Source: Limimaricola pyoseonensis (GTDB lineage Bacteria > Pseudomonadota > Alphaproteobacteria > Rhodobacterales > Rhodobacteraceae). Taken from it: a stretch of 64,000 bases of DNA. Below, in pieces: positions 17,374 through 25,405 of this stretch. A program made the translations under genes and the position numbers. A model generated the notes under the pieces. It made no database searches. It saw only the letters and a list, made by a program, of their open reading frames with translations, and was not told the DNA's origin. The stretch is taken from NCBI RefSeq assembly GCF_900102015.1, contig NZ_FNAT01000002.1, positions 372,001-436,000 of the forward strand, read 5' to 3'. Each line of letters starts with the position of its first letter. The first letter of the stretch is position 1.

Positions 17374-17430
17374 CACTTCGCTCTTCAAATACTCCGGGGG
17401 AGCCGCGCCAGCGGCGGGGGCGGAGCCCCC
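17374..17430. repeat. Intergenic repeat with CTCTTCAAATACTC core and double hairpin
   Basis: The 21-mer at 17374-17394 recurs on the other strand at 51166-51186 with one mismatch. Here it is followed by two small hairpins, GCCGC-GCCA-GCGGC and GGGGGC-GGA-GCCCCC. It lies in the gap between the convergent HtrA and YdeI-like genes, so it probably ends transcripts. Confidence 0.55.
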
Positions 17431-17439
17431 TTCGCGCCG

Positions 17440-18036
17440 TCAGCCCTTGCGCCATTGAAAGGGCCGCTCGCCGGCCTCCGCCGCCTCGACGATCGCCCGG
17501 ATGCGCTTCTCCCGCGTGGCCGGGGTCCTGGCGTTCAACAGCTGCTCCAGCGCCGCGCGGGTGACCGAACGGGGGTAGCCGTCCCAGACCGCCCGCGTGC
17601 CGGGCCGCGCGGTGAGGGCGGCTTCGAGATCGCGCGGCACGACGCCCGCCTCGACCTCGTCGAGCGCGGTCCAGGTGCCGTCGGCCTTCGCGCGGTCGAT
17701 CACGGCGCGGCCGGGCGGCTGCATCGACTCTTCGGCCTCGAGCGCGGCGACGTGGTCCTTGTTGATCTTCGACCAGTTCGAGCCGGGCTTGCGCGGCGCG
17801 ATCCAGACCATCGAGCGCAGATCGTCCTTGCCGCGCGACAGGCTGTCGACCCAGCCCCAGCACAGGCATTCGCGGACGATCTCGCCCATCGGCAGGTAGC
17901 GGTCGCCCGCGGCCTTCTTGTAGCTCACCAGCCAGACGCCGCGGTCGCGGGCATGGTTTGCGGCAAGCCAGTCGCGCAGCGCCGCGCGCGAGGTCAGCTC
18001 GACCTCTTCGGCATCCTCCAGAGGCCGTTTTGCCAT
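17440..18036 (-). CDS. YdeI/OmpD-associated family protein
   Basis: A 198-residue cytoplasmic protein of the YdeI family. Recognisable parts are the start LTSRAALRDWLAANH, ECLCWGWVDSL, the SNWSKINKDHVAAL segment and the C-terminal helical ARTPATREKRIRAIVEAA. The biochemical role is unknown; E. coli YdeI is linked to stress tolerance. It follows metG on the same strand after a strong hairpin. Confidence 0.8.
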   Translation of the reverse strand: MAKRPLEDAEEVELTSRAALRDWLAANHARDRGVWLVSYKKAAGDRYLPMGEIVRECLCWGWVDSLSRGKDDLRSMVWIAPRKPGSNWSKINKDHVAALEAEESMQPPGRAVIDRAKADGTWTALDEVEAGVVPRDLEAALTARPGTRAVWDGYPRSVTRAALEQLLNARTPATREKRIRAIVEAAEAGERPFQWRKG

Positions 18037-18047
18037 GCCGGTTCCTC

Positions 18048-18077
18048 CCGCGCCGATCCTGCCCCGGATCGGCGCGG
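18048..18077 (-). terminator. Hairpin between metG and the YdeI-like gene
   Basis: A perfect 12-bp stem CCGCGCCGATCC / GGATCGGCGCGG with a 6-nt loop, 11 nt after the metG stop. No T run follows on the minus strand, so termination may be partial or the stem may protect the metG mRNA end. Confidence 0.5.
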
Positions 18078-18088
18078 CGGAAAAGGCG

Positions 18089-19801
18089 TCAGGCCCGCGT
18101 GCCGGCGAAGCGCGCCTGCCAGTCCTCGCGCTCCTCGTCGGTGATCTTGCGGAAGGTGACGTCCGGCACGGTGAAGGCGTGGCCCGGCTCGAGCAGCGCC
18201 AGCGCCTCGGCCACGTCGCCCGGCCAGGCGTCGTCCTCGGTGCGCATCGCGCCCAGCAGCTGCGCGGCGGCGTCGGGGATGAAGGGGGCCGAGAGCACCG
18301 CGTAGAGCCGGATCAGGTTCAGCGCGAGGCGGATCTGCGTCGCCGCGGTCTCGGGTTCGGTCTTGAAGGTGGCCCAGGGGGCGGCGTCCTGCAGGTACTC
18401 GTTGCCCGCCACCCAGATGCCGCGCAGCTCCATCGCCGCCTTGCGGATCTCGATCGCGTCCATGTGGGCTTCGTAGGCGCGCACCCGGCGCTCGAGATCG
18501 GCCAGCAGCTGCTCCTCGCGCTCGCCATGGGCGCCGCCCGCCGGCACCTCTTCGCCGAACTTGGAGCGGCAGAACTTGGTGACGCGGCTGACGAAGTTGC
18601 CCAGCACGTCGGCGAGGTCCTTGTTCACCGATTGCTGGAAGTTCTCCCAGGTGAACTCGGCGTCCGAGTTCTCGGGCGCGTGGCTCAAGAGCCACCAGCG
18701 CCAGTAATCCGAGGGCAGCACCTCGAGCGCCTGGTCCATGAACACGCCGCGCCCGCGCGAGGTCGAGAACTGGCCGCCGTCGTAGTTCAGGTAGTTGAAC
18801 GACTTGATGTAATCGACGAGCTTCCACGGCTCGCCCGAGCCGAGGATCGTGGCGGGGAAGCTCAGCGTGTGGAAGGGCACGTTGTCCTTGCCCATGAACT
18901 GGGTGTAGCGCACGTCGTCCGCGCCCGCATCGGTGCGCCACCAGCGCTGCCAGTCCTCGCCCTTGCCGGAATCGACCCATTCCTGCGCGCAGGCGATGTA
19001 CTCGATCGGCGCGTCGAACCACACGTAGAAGACCTTGCCTTCCATGCCGGGCCAGTCGGCGTCGCCCTTGCGGACCGGGATGCCCCAGTCGAGGTCGCGG
19101 GTGATGCCGCGATCCTGCAGGCCGTCGCCGTCGTTCAGCCACTTCTTCGCGATCGAGGTGGTCAGCACCGGCCAGTCGGATTTCGAGTCGATCCAGTCCT
19201 GCAACTCGCCGCGCATCTTCGACTGGCGCAGGTAGAGATGCTTGGTCTCGCGCGGCTCGAGATCGGTCGAGCCCGAGATCACCGAGCGCGGCTCGATCAG
19301 GTCGACCGGGTCGAGCTGCTTGGTGCAGTTGTCGCACTGGTCGCCGCGCGCGCTCTCGAAGCCGCAATTGGGGCAGGTGCCCTCGATGTAGCGGTCGGGC
19401 AGGTAGCGGCCGTCGGCCTTGGAGTAGACCTGCGTCTCGACCCGCTCCTCGATCAGCCCGGCCTCGTCGAGCCGCGCCGCGAAGGCCTGGGTCAGCCTGT
19501 GGTTCTGCGGGCTCGAGGAGCGGCCGAAATGGTCGAAGGAGAGGCGGAAGCCGCGCGCCAGCTCGGATTGCACCTGGTGCATCTCGGCGCAGTACTCGGC
19601 GACCGGCTTGCCGGCCTTGGCGGCGGCGAGCTCCGCGGGCGTGCCGTGCTCGTCGGTCGCGCAGAGGAACAGCACCTCGTGGCCGCGGCCGCGCTGGTAG
19701 CGGGCGTAGAGGTCGGCCGGCAGCTGGCTGCCCACCAGGTTGCCCAGATGCTTGATCCCGTTGATGTAGGGGATGGCCGAGGTGATGAGATGCCGTGCCA
19801 T
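18089..19801 (-). CDS. metG: Methionyl-tRNA synthetase
   Basis: A 570-residue class I synthetase. The HIGH-type motif is IKHLGN near residue 17. The zinc knuckle is CPNCG...CDNC. The KMSKS-type loop reads QFSTSRGRG, with Gln in place of the first Lys. The length of about 570 indicates the form without the C-terminal dimerisation domain common in alphaproteobacteria. The ATG start has GAAGGA upstream. No T-box or riboswitch was seen. Confidence 0.95.
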   Translation of the reverse strand: MARHLITSAIPYINGIKHLGNLVGSQLPADLYARYQRGRGHEVLFLCATDEHGTPAELAAAKAGKPVAEYCAEMHQVQSELARGFRLSFDHFGRSSSPQNHRLTQAFAARLDEAGLIEERVETQVYSKADGRYLPDRYIEGTCPNCGFESARGDQCDNCTKQLDPVDLIEPRSVISGSTDLEPRETKHLYLRQSKMRGELQDWIDSKSDWPVLTTSIAKKWLNDGDGLQDRGITRDLDWGIPVRKGDADWPGMEGKVFYVWFDAPIEYIACAQEWVDSGKGEDWQRWWRTDAGADDVRYTQFMGKDNVPFHTLSFPATILGSGEPWKLVDYIKSFNYLNYDGGQFSTSRGRGVFMDQALEVLPSDYWRWWLLSHAPENSDAEFTWENFQQSVNKDLADVLGNFVSRVTKFCRSKFGEEVPAGGAHGEREEQLLADLERRVRAYEAHMDAIEIRKAAMELRGIWVAGNEYLQDAAPWATFKTEPETAATQIRLALNLIRLYAVLSAPFIPDAAAQLLGAMRTEDDAWPGDVAEALALLEPGHAFTVPDVTFRKITDEEREDWQARFAGTRA

Positions 19802-19955
19802 GCTGCTGCCGTCCTTCGCTGCGTCGCGGCCCCGTTTAGCGGTCCGGCGCGCCGCTGGCCAGTGGGCGACCGGCTTGCCGCGCCACGCCGCAGGCTCTAC
19901 CTCTGCGCCGCGTGCGGGGCGGCCCGGTCCCGGCGATGACAGGAAGGCGAGACGC

Positions 19956-20996
19956 ATGAAGAAGATCCCACTCGGCCGCAGCGGCATCGAGGTCAGCGAA
20001 TGGTGCCTGGGCACCATGACCTATGGCAGCCAGACCCCCGAGGACGACGCGCACCGCCAGCTCGACATGGCGCTCGACGCGGGCATCGACTTTCTCGACG
20101 CCGCCGAGATGTACCCGGTGAACCCGGTCAAGGCCGAGACGGTCGGCCGCACCGAGGCCTTCATCGGCAACTGGATCGAGAAGAGCGGCAAGCGCGACCG
20201 CTACAAGATCGCCACCAAGGCCTCGGGCCCGAACCCCGGCTTCGTGCGCGACGGCAAAGGCTATGACGGCGGCAACATCCGCGAGATCGTCGAGGGCTCG
20301 CTCAAGCGGCTCAAGACCGACGTGATCGATCTCTACCAGCTGCACTGGCCCGAGCGCGGCTCGTACCATTTCCGCCAGTACTGGGGCTTCGACCCCTCGG
20401 GGCAGGACCCCGCGCGCACCCGCGACCACATGGACGGCGTGATCGACGCGCTGTCGGAGCTGGTGCGCGAGGGCAAGATCCGCACCTTCGGCCTGTCGAA
20501 CGAGAGCGCCTGGGGCACGACGCGCTGGATCGACCGGGCCGAGGCCAAGGGCGGGCCGCGCGTGGCCAGCGTCCAGAACGAGTACTCGCTGCTGGCGCGG
20601 CTCTACGACACCGACATGGCCGAGATGGCGGTGAACGAGGACGTGCTGCTTCTGGCCTATTCGCCGCTGGCCTGCGGCTACCTGACCGGCAAGTACCAGA
20701 ACGGCATCCCCGAGGGCTCGCGGCTGTGGATCAACGGCGATCTGGGCGGGCGCAAGTCCGAGCGGGTGCTGGCCGCGACGCAGGCCTATCTCGACCTCGC
20801 GGAGAAGCACGGCCTCGACCCGGTGCACATGGCGCTGGCCTGGCAGCGGACGCGGCCCTTCCCGGTCTGCCCGATCTTCGGCGCGAGCAACGTGGATCAG
20901 CTCGAGCGCATCCTCGCCGGCCGCGAGGTGACGGTGTCGGAGGAACTCGCGCGCGAGATCGACGCGGTGCACAAGCTGCACCCGATGCCGTTCTGA
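19956..20996 (+). CDS. Aldo/keto reductase (Tas-like)
   Basis: A 346-residue NADPH-dependent TIM-barrel oxidoreductase. The catalytic tetrad region is present: DAAEMY (Asp, Tyr), KIATK (Lys) and QLHWPE (His). The C-terminal cofactor site is [10 protein letters not shown]. Residues around [16 protein letters not shown] resemble the Tas subgroup. AGGAAGG lies 8 nt before the ATG. The substrate is unknown. Confidence 0.9.
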   Translation: MKKIPLGRSGIEVSEWCLGTMTYGSQTPEDDAHRQLDMALDAGIDFLDAAEMYPVNPVKAETVGRTEAFIGNWIEKSGKRDRYKIATKASGPNPGFVRDGKGYDGGNIREIVEGSLKRLKTDVIDLYQLHWPERGSYHFRQYWGFDPSGQDPARTRDHMDGVIDALSELVREGKIRTFGLSNESAWGTTRWIDRAEAKGGPRVASVQNEYSLLARLYDTDMAEMAVNEDVLLLAYSPLACGYLTGKYQNGIPEGSRLWINGDLGGRKSERVLAATQAYLDLAEKHGLDPVHMALAWQRTRPFPVCPIFGASNVDQLERILAGREVTVSEELAREIDAVHKLHPMPF

Positions 20997-21063
20997 TCGC
21001 CGCTTGCAGCGCCGCCCGCGCGGCTGTTGGATGGCGGTGCACGCGACAACCGGGAGGATGGCG

Positions 21064-21600
21064 ATGCCCTTCGCGATGACCCTGGCCCGCCGGGGGCGCG
21101 GCCGCATGGCGGCGCTGGCCGGGCTGATGCTGGCCCTGGCCGGCTGCGGCGCGGCGGTGGCACCCGAGCCGGTGCCGGTCTACCGCATGAGCGATGCCCC
21201 GATCGGCTCGACCCTGCGGGGGGCCGCGAGCGATCTCAACGGCGCGTGGCAGGTGGCCGAGGCCTATCCGGACGGCCCGGTGGCGCCGGGCGACCGGGTG
21301 ACGCTGCAGCTCGACGGGCAGGGGGCGGGCGTGGCGCGCATCGTCTCGCAGGACGTGGCGCGATTGTTGCCCGTGAAACCAGCCGGCCCCGGCCGGTTCG
21401 AGGTCGAGGGCGCGACATGGTGGCTGCTCTGGGTCGACGACGATTTCCGCAGCGCGGTGATCGGCGAGCCGGGCGGCCGCTTCGGCTGGATCATGCACCG
21501 CCCCGGGGCGGTGGGCTACGACCGGGCCCGGGCGGCGCGGGAGATCCTCGATTTCAACGGCTATGACACCGGGGCGCTGGCCCCGGCCCGGGGGGGCTGA
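21064..21600 (+). CDS. Lipocalin-like lipoprotein
   Basis: A 178-residue lipoprotein with a lipobox LAGC (Cys28). The mature part has a lipocalin-type start GxW (LNGAWQVAEAYP) and a later DDDFRSAVIGEPGGRFGWIMHR, matching the Blc-type motif near the barrel's closing strands. It is divergent, so lipocalin assignment is moderate. The ATG at 21064 fits the GGGAGG at 21052. It ends 3 nt before the carnitine dehydrogenase gene, so the two are probably co-transcribed. Confidence 0.68.
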   Translation: MPFAMTLARRGRGRMAALAGLMLALAGCGAAVAPEPVPVYRMSDAPIGSTLRGAASDLNGAWQVAEAYPDGPVAPGDRVTLQLDGQGAGVARIVSQDVARLLPVKPAGPGRFEVEGATWWLLWVDDDFRSAVIGEPGGRFGWIMHRPGAVGYDRARAAREILDFNGYDTGALAPARGG

Positions 21601-21603
21601 GCC

Positions 21604-23097
21604 ATGGCGAAGCGCGCAGCGATCGTCGGCGGCGGGGTGATCGGCGGCGGCTGGGCCGCGCGCTTCCTTCTGATGGGCTGGGACGTGCGGCTTTACGACA
21701 CCGGCCCCGACGCCCGGCGGCGGGTCGAGCACATGCTCGAGAACGCCCGCGCCGCCATGCCCGGCCTTTGGGACGTGGCCCTGCCCGAGGAGGGGCGGCT
21801 GAGCTTCCACGACGAGCTGGCCGAGGCGGTCAAGGGGGCCGACTGGATCCAGGAAAGCCTGCCCGAGCGGCTCGATCTCAAGCGCGAGGTCTTCGCCCGG
21901 ATCCAGGCGGTCTGCGACGAATCCGCGGTGATCGGCTCATCGACCTCGGGCTTCCGGCCCTCCGACCTGGCCGAGGGCGCGGCCCGGCCGGGCCAGATCG
22001 TCGTCGCGCACCCCTTCAACCCGGTCTACCTGCTGCCGCTGGTCGAGATCGTCGCCCCGCCCGAGACCGGCGAGGCGCGGCTCGAGCTGATCCGCCGCAG
22101 GATGCGCGAGATCGGCTGCCAGCCGCTGTTCCTGCGGCGCGAGATCGACGCGCATATCGCCGACCGCCTGCTCGAGGCGGTCTGGCGCGAGGCGCTGTGG
22201 CTGGTCTCGGACGGGGTGGCCGACACCGCCGAGATCGACGACGCCATCCGCTACGGCTTCGGGCTGCGCTGGGCGCAGATGGGGCTGTTCGAGACCTACC
22301 GCATCGCCGGCGGCGAGGCCGGGATGCGGCAGTTCCTGACCCAGTTCGGCCCGGCGCTGAAATGGCCTTGGAGCAAGCTCACCGACGTGCCCGAGCTGAC
22401 CGACGAGCTGGTCGAGACCATCGCCAGCCAGTCCGACGCCCAGTCGGGCCGCCACTCGATCGCCGATCTGGAGCGGATCCGCGACGCCAATCTCGTGGCG
22501 ATCCTGCGGGGCCTGAAGACGCGCGACTGGGGCGCCGGGCGGCTGCTCAACGCCGGCGACCGCCGCATGGCGCAGGGGCCCAAGAGCCTCGAGGCGATGG
22601 CCCTGACCGGGCCGCTGCCGACCGGGGCACGCGCCGTGCCGCTCGACTGGACCGACTACAACGGCCACATGACCGAGCATCGCTACCTGCAGGCCTTCGG
22701 GGATGCGACCGACCGTTTCCTGCGGCTGATCGGGGTGGACGAGGATTACCTCGCCGGCGGCCAGAGCTTCTTCACCGCCGAGACCCATATCCGGCATCTG
22801 GGCGAGGCCCGGGCCGGGGCGCGGCTGACGATCGACACCCAGCTCTTGATGGCCGAGGGCCGCAAGGCGCAGGTCTTCCACCGGATGTGGGAGGATGCGC
22901 GTCTCGTGGCCACGGCCGAGCACATGCTGGTGCATGTCGATCTCGAAAGCCGCCGCGCCGCCGCGCCCGGGGCGAAGGTGCAGGATTGCCTCGCGAAGAT
23001 CGCCAAGGCGCATGCCCATCTGCCGCGCCCCGAAGGGGCGGGCGCCGCGGTCGGCCGCAAGCCGGACCGGGGGGCCAAGGACAAGGCCGAAGGCTAG
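21604..23097 (+). CDS. lcdH: L-carnitine 3-dehydrogenase / thioesterase fusion
   Basis: A 497-residue protein. Residues 1-320 are a 3-hydroxyacyl-CoA-dehydrogenase-type NAD enzyme (GGGVIGGGWAARF at the N-terminus, SSTSGF and AHPFNPVYLLPLVE motifs), typical of L-carnitine 3-dehydrogenase making 3-dehydrocarnitine. Residues 340-470 form a hotdog-fold thioesterase (LDWTDYNGHMTEHRYLQAFGDATDRF), described in fusions where it releases betaine from betainyl-CoA. This is a carnitine-to-betaine step. The condensing (BKACE) enzyme is not in the window. Its TAG stop overlaps the convergent NUDIX stop (CTAG). Confidence 0.88.
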   Translation: MAKRAAIVGGGVIGGGWAARFLLMGWDVRLYDTGPDARRRVEHMLENARAAMPGLWDVALPEEGRLSFHDELAEAVKGADWIQESLPERLDLKREVFARIQAVCDESAVIGSSTSGFRPSDLAEGAARPGQIVVAHPFNPVYLLPLVEIVAPPETGEARLELIRRRMREIGCQPLFLRREIDAHIADRLLEAVWREALWLVSDGVADTAEIDDAIRYGFGLRWAQMGLFETYRIAGGEAGMRQFLTQFGPALKWPWSKLTDVPELTDELVETIASQSDAQSGRHSIADLERIRDANLVAILRGLKTRDWGAGRLLNAGDRRMAQGPKSLEAMALTGPLPTGARAVPLDWTDYNGHMTEHRYLQAFGDATDRFLRLIGVDEDYLAGGQSFFTAETHIRHLGEARAGARLTIDTQLLMAEGRKAQVFHRMWEDARLVATAEHMLVHVDLESRRAAAPGAKVQDCLAKIAKAHAHLPRPEGAGAAVGRKPDRGAKDKAEG

Positions 23098-23738
23098 GCC
23101 GGCGGCATCGGCGCCTGTCGGGTGCCGTGGAAATACGGCACCGGCCGCCCGGGGTCCGGGTCGGCGCGCCGGGCCGCCAGCTCGGCCAGCGCCAGGCGGG
23201 TGATCTCGGGCAGGTCGAGCCGGTCGAGCCGGGACATCGGCGCCCAGTGCAGATGCGCCAGCTCGTCCTCGGCGCGCGAGAAGTCGTCCGGATCGCTGGC
23301 GAGCCGTTCGGCCCGCGCCACGAAGAACCGCGCGTCGAAGCGGCGCGGCTGGCCCGCGGGCGTGACGGCGCGGAACACCAGCTCGAGCGCGGCCGGGTCG
23401 GGGCGGTGGCCGGTCGCGGCGAAGCCGCGCCAGCCGGCCGGCGCATCGGGCCAGTCGCCCGGTCGGCCGATGATCTGCCCCGTCTCCTCCCACAATTCGC
23501 GGATCGCGCAGGCGCAGAGCGCGCCCGCCTGCCGGCCGAGCACCGCCGACACGCCGGGATCGGGCGCGGGCAGCGGCAGGCCGGCGTCGCCGGCGTCGAG
23601 CGCGCCGCCCGGAAACACGTACTTGCTGGGCATGAAGGCGGCGCGGGCGCCGCGCCGCCCGACCAGAACCGCAGGCCCCTCCGGTCCGTCGCGCAGCAGG
23701 ATCACCGTGGCGGCGTCGCGGACCGGGACGGGCGGCAT
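23094..23738 (-). CDS. NUDIX hydrolase
   Basis: A 214-residue NUDIX protein. The box is split over GGALDAGD ... CAIRELWEETGQIIG, containing the REL-x-EETG core, with an insertion between the Gly-rich start and the REL part, as in the CoA-pyrophosphatase/NUDT19-type branch. The ATG at 23738 is chosen because it overlaps the DUF983 stop by one base (TGATG). Confidence 0.85.
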   Translation of the reverse strand: MPPVPVRDAATVILLRDGPEGPAVLVGRRGARAAFMPSKYVFPGGALDAGDAGLPLPAPDPGVSAVLGRQAGALCACAIRELWEETGQIIGRPGDWPDAPAGWRGFAATGHRPDPAALELVFRAVTPAGQPRRFDARFFVARAERLASDPDDFSRAEDELAHLHWAPMSRLDRLDLPEITRLALAELAARRADPDPGRPVPYFHGTRQAPMPPA

Positions 23739-24160
23739 CAATGCGCCTTGCCGAAACCGTGCATGCGGCGCGACCACTGGATTCCCACGACGAGACCCTT
23801 GAGCCGCGGCAGCAGGTAGAGCGACATCGCCACTGCCAGCACCGTGAACACGGTGGCCATCACCAGCGGCTCGGGCCGGAACCGGGTGAAGCCGACATGG
23901 ATCAGCGGGGCGAGCAGGTGGCCGACGATCAGGATCGTCAGATAGGCCGGCCCGTCATCGGCGCGGTGATGGTGCAGCTCCTCGCGGCAGACCGGGCAGC
24001 GATCGACCACCTTGAGGTAGCCCTGGAACATGTGGCCCTCGCCGCAATTCGGACAGCGCCGCCGGAAGCCCCGCAGCATGGCGGGCTTGGTCGGACGGTC
24101 CTCGGGAAGCTCTACCGACGACCCGGAAGGGCGAGGCGCTTCGTGCTGGGCTGGTGTCAT
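23738..24160 (-). CDS. DUF983 membrane protein with zinc-ribbon
   Basis: A 140-residue DUF983 protein. CPNCGEGHMF and CPVCREEL form a probable zinc ribbon, followed by two hydrophobic helices (AYLTILIVGHLLAPLIHV and ATVFTVLAVAMSLYLLP). The ATG at 24160 has GGAG 6 nt upstream and is preferred over an in-frame GTG at 24190 without a binding site. The role is unknown; it is conserved across alphaproteobacteria. Confidence 0.85.
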   Translation of the reverse strand: MTPAQHEAPRPSGSSVELPEDRPTKPAMLRGFRRRCPNCGEGHMFQGYLKVVDRCPVCREELHHHRADDGPAYLTILIVGHLLAPLIHVGFTRFRPEPLVMATVFTVLAVAMSLYLLPRLKGLVVGIQWSRRMHGFGKAH

Positions 24161-24279
24161 CCCGCGCTCCGTGATGTGAGTGTCCGTCACTCATGCGCGC
24201 TTTGGCCGAAGATGAAAACCCCGGGCGGCGGGGTTGCGGCGCCATGTCGCGAAGCCCCGCCGGTCGTCGCGGGCCCGCC

Positions 24280-24999
24280 TCAGGCCCCGTTTCGCGCCTC
24301 GAGCCAGCCCGGCAGCGCGGCGATGCTGTCGAGCACGGCATCCGCCTCGGGCGCCAGCTCGTCCGGCCCGGCGATGCCGGTCAGAACCGCGATCGCGGTC
24401 ATTCCGGCGGCGCGGGCGGCGCGCAGGTCGTGCAGGCTGTCGCCGACCATGGCGCAGGCCGAAGGCGGCAGGCCGACCTGCCGGGCGAAGGCCAGAAGCT
24501 GGCCGGGGCCGGGCTTGGCGCCATGGCCGCTGTCGGCGCCGGCTACGAAGTCGAAGGCCGCCGTCACCCCGGCCGCGCCCAGATGCGCCCGGGCCGGCGC
24601 CTCCGAATCATTGGTCGCCACGCCCAGCCGCAATCCGCGCTGCCTGAACTCGGCCAGCAGCGGCGCGAGCGGGGCTGCTGGCACCTGCGGCGCCTCGGCG
24701 GCCAGCGCGTTCATCCGCTCCAGAAGGCCGGGGCGGTCGGCGGCGGGCAGATGCGGCGCGACCAATGCGGCGATCTCGGCCGCCGTCGAGGCGATGACGG
24801 GGCTGTCGGGGCTGAACCGCCCGGGCTCGAGCGCGAAGCCCAGCGCCTCGGCCAGCAGCGCGGCGCGCGCATGGTCGCCCCGCGTCTCGGACAGGATCAG
24901 GCTGCGGGTCCAGCCGCTCCAGGTGGCGTGGAAGTCGAACAGCGTGCCGTCCTTGTCGAAGACCAGCGCCCTGAGCGCCCCGACCGTCCCGCCCGTCAC
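24280..24999 (-). CDS. HAD-superfamily phosphatase (Gph-like)
   Basis: A 239-residue HAD hydrolase. Motif I is FDKDGTLFD, with Lys after the first Asp. Motif II is VATNDS, the Lys of motif III lies in GAKPGPG, and motif IV is MVGDSLHD. A helical cap follows motif I as in phosphoglycolate-type phosphatases, but the DKDG variant is found in several small-molecule phosphatases, so the substrate is open. GTG start overlapping the DUF3572 stop by 4 nt. Confidence 0.85.
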   Translation of the reverse strand: MTGGTVGALRALVFDKDGTLFDFHATWSGWTRSLILSETRGDHARAALLAEALGFALEPGRFSPDSPVIASTAAEIAALVAPHLPAADRPGLLERMNALAAEAPQVPAAPLAPLLAEFRQRGLRLGVATNDSEAPARAHLGAAGVTAAFDFVAGADSGHGAKPGPGQLLAFARQVGLPPSACAMVGDSLHDLRAARAAGMTAIAVLTGIAGPDELAPEADAVLDSIAALPGWLEARNGA

Positions 25000-25274
25000 G
25001 TCCAGTGCATCCGCGACGGCCCGGCCAGCATCAGCATCGCCGTATGCGGCGTTTCGTAGTCGAAGCCGGCCTCGTCGCAGAACGCGGTGACCCAGGCGTC
25101 GTCCATGGTCAGGAATTCCAGCACCGAGGCCTGGAACTCGGCCTCGCCGGCGCGGTCGCGCAGCGCCTCGGCGCTGGCGCCGGTCGAGCCGAGGAAGACC
25201 GGCCAGAGCTCGTCATTCGCCGCCAGCCAGCCCAGCGCGGCCAGTGCGATCATCTCGGCGCGCTCGGGGGTCAC
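24996..25274 (-). CDS. DUF3572 family protein
   Basis: A 92-residue, mostly helical acidic protein (EMIALAALGWLAANDELWPVFLGSTG, then EFLTMDDAWVTAFCDEAG), recognisable as DUF3572, a small alphaproteobacterial family of unknown role. GTG start. It is translationally coupled to the HAD phosphatase by a GTGA overlap, a pairing that may be functional. Confidence 0.8.
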   Translation of the reverse strand: MTPERAEMIALAALGWLAANDELWPVFLGSTGASAEALRDRAGEAEFQASVLEFLTMDDAWVTAFCDEAGFDYETPHTAMLMLAGPSRMHWT

Positions 25275-25405
25275 GGGCGGCTCCGGGGGCGGAATGAAAG
25301 CATTTGTTAACCTTTCTTGCCGAAACTCTAAGGCGGGAACGGGTCGAGGCCCGGATGGCGGGGTGCGGCTTCCGGCAGGGGTGCCGACCCGAACGAGGAC
25401 AGCGC

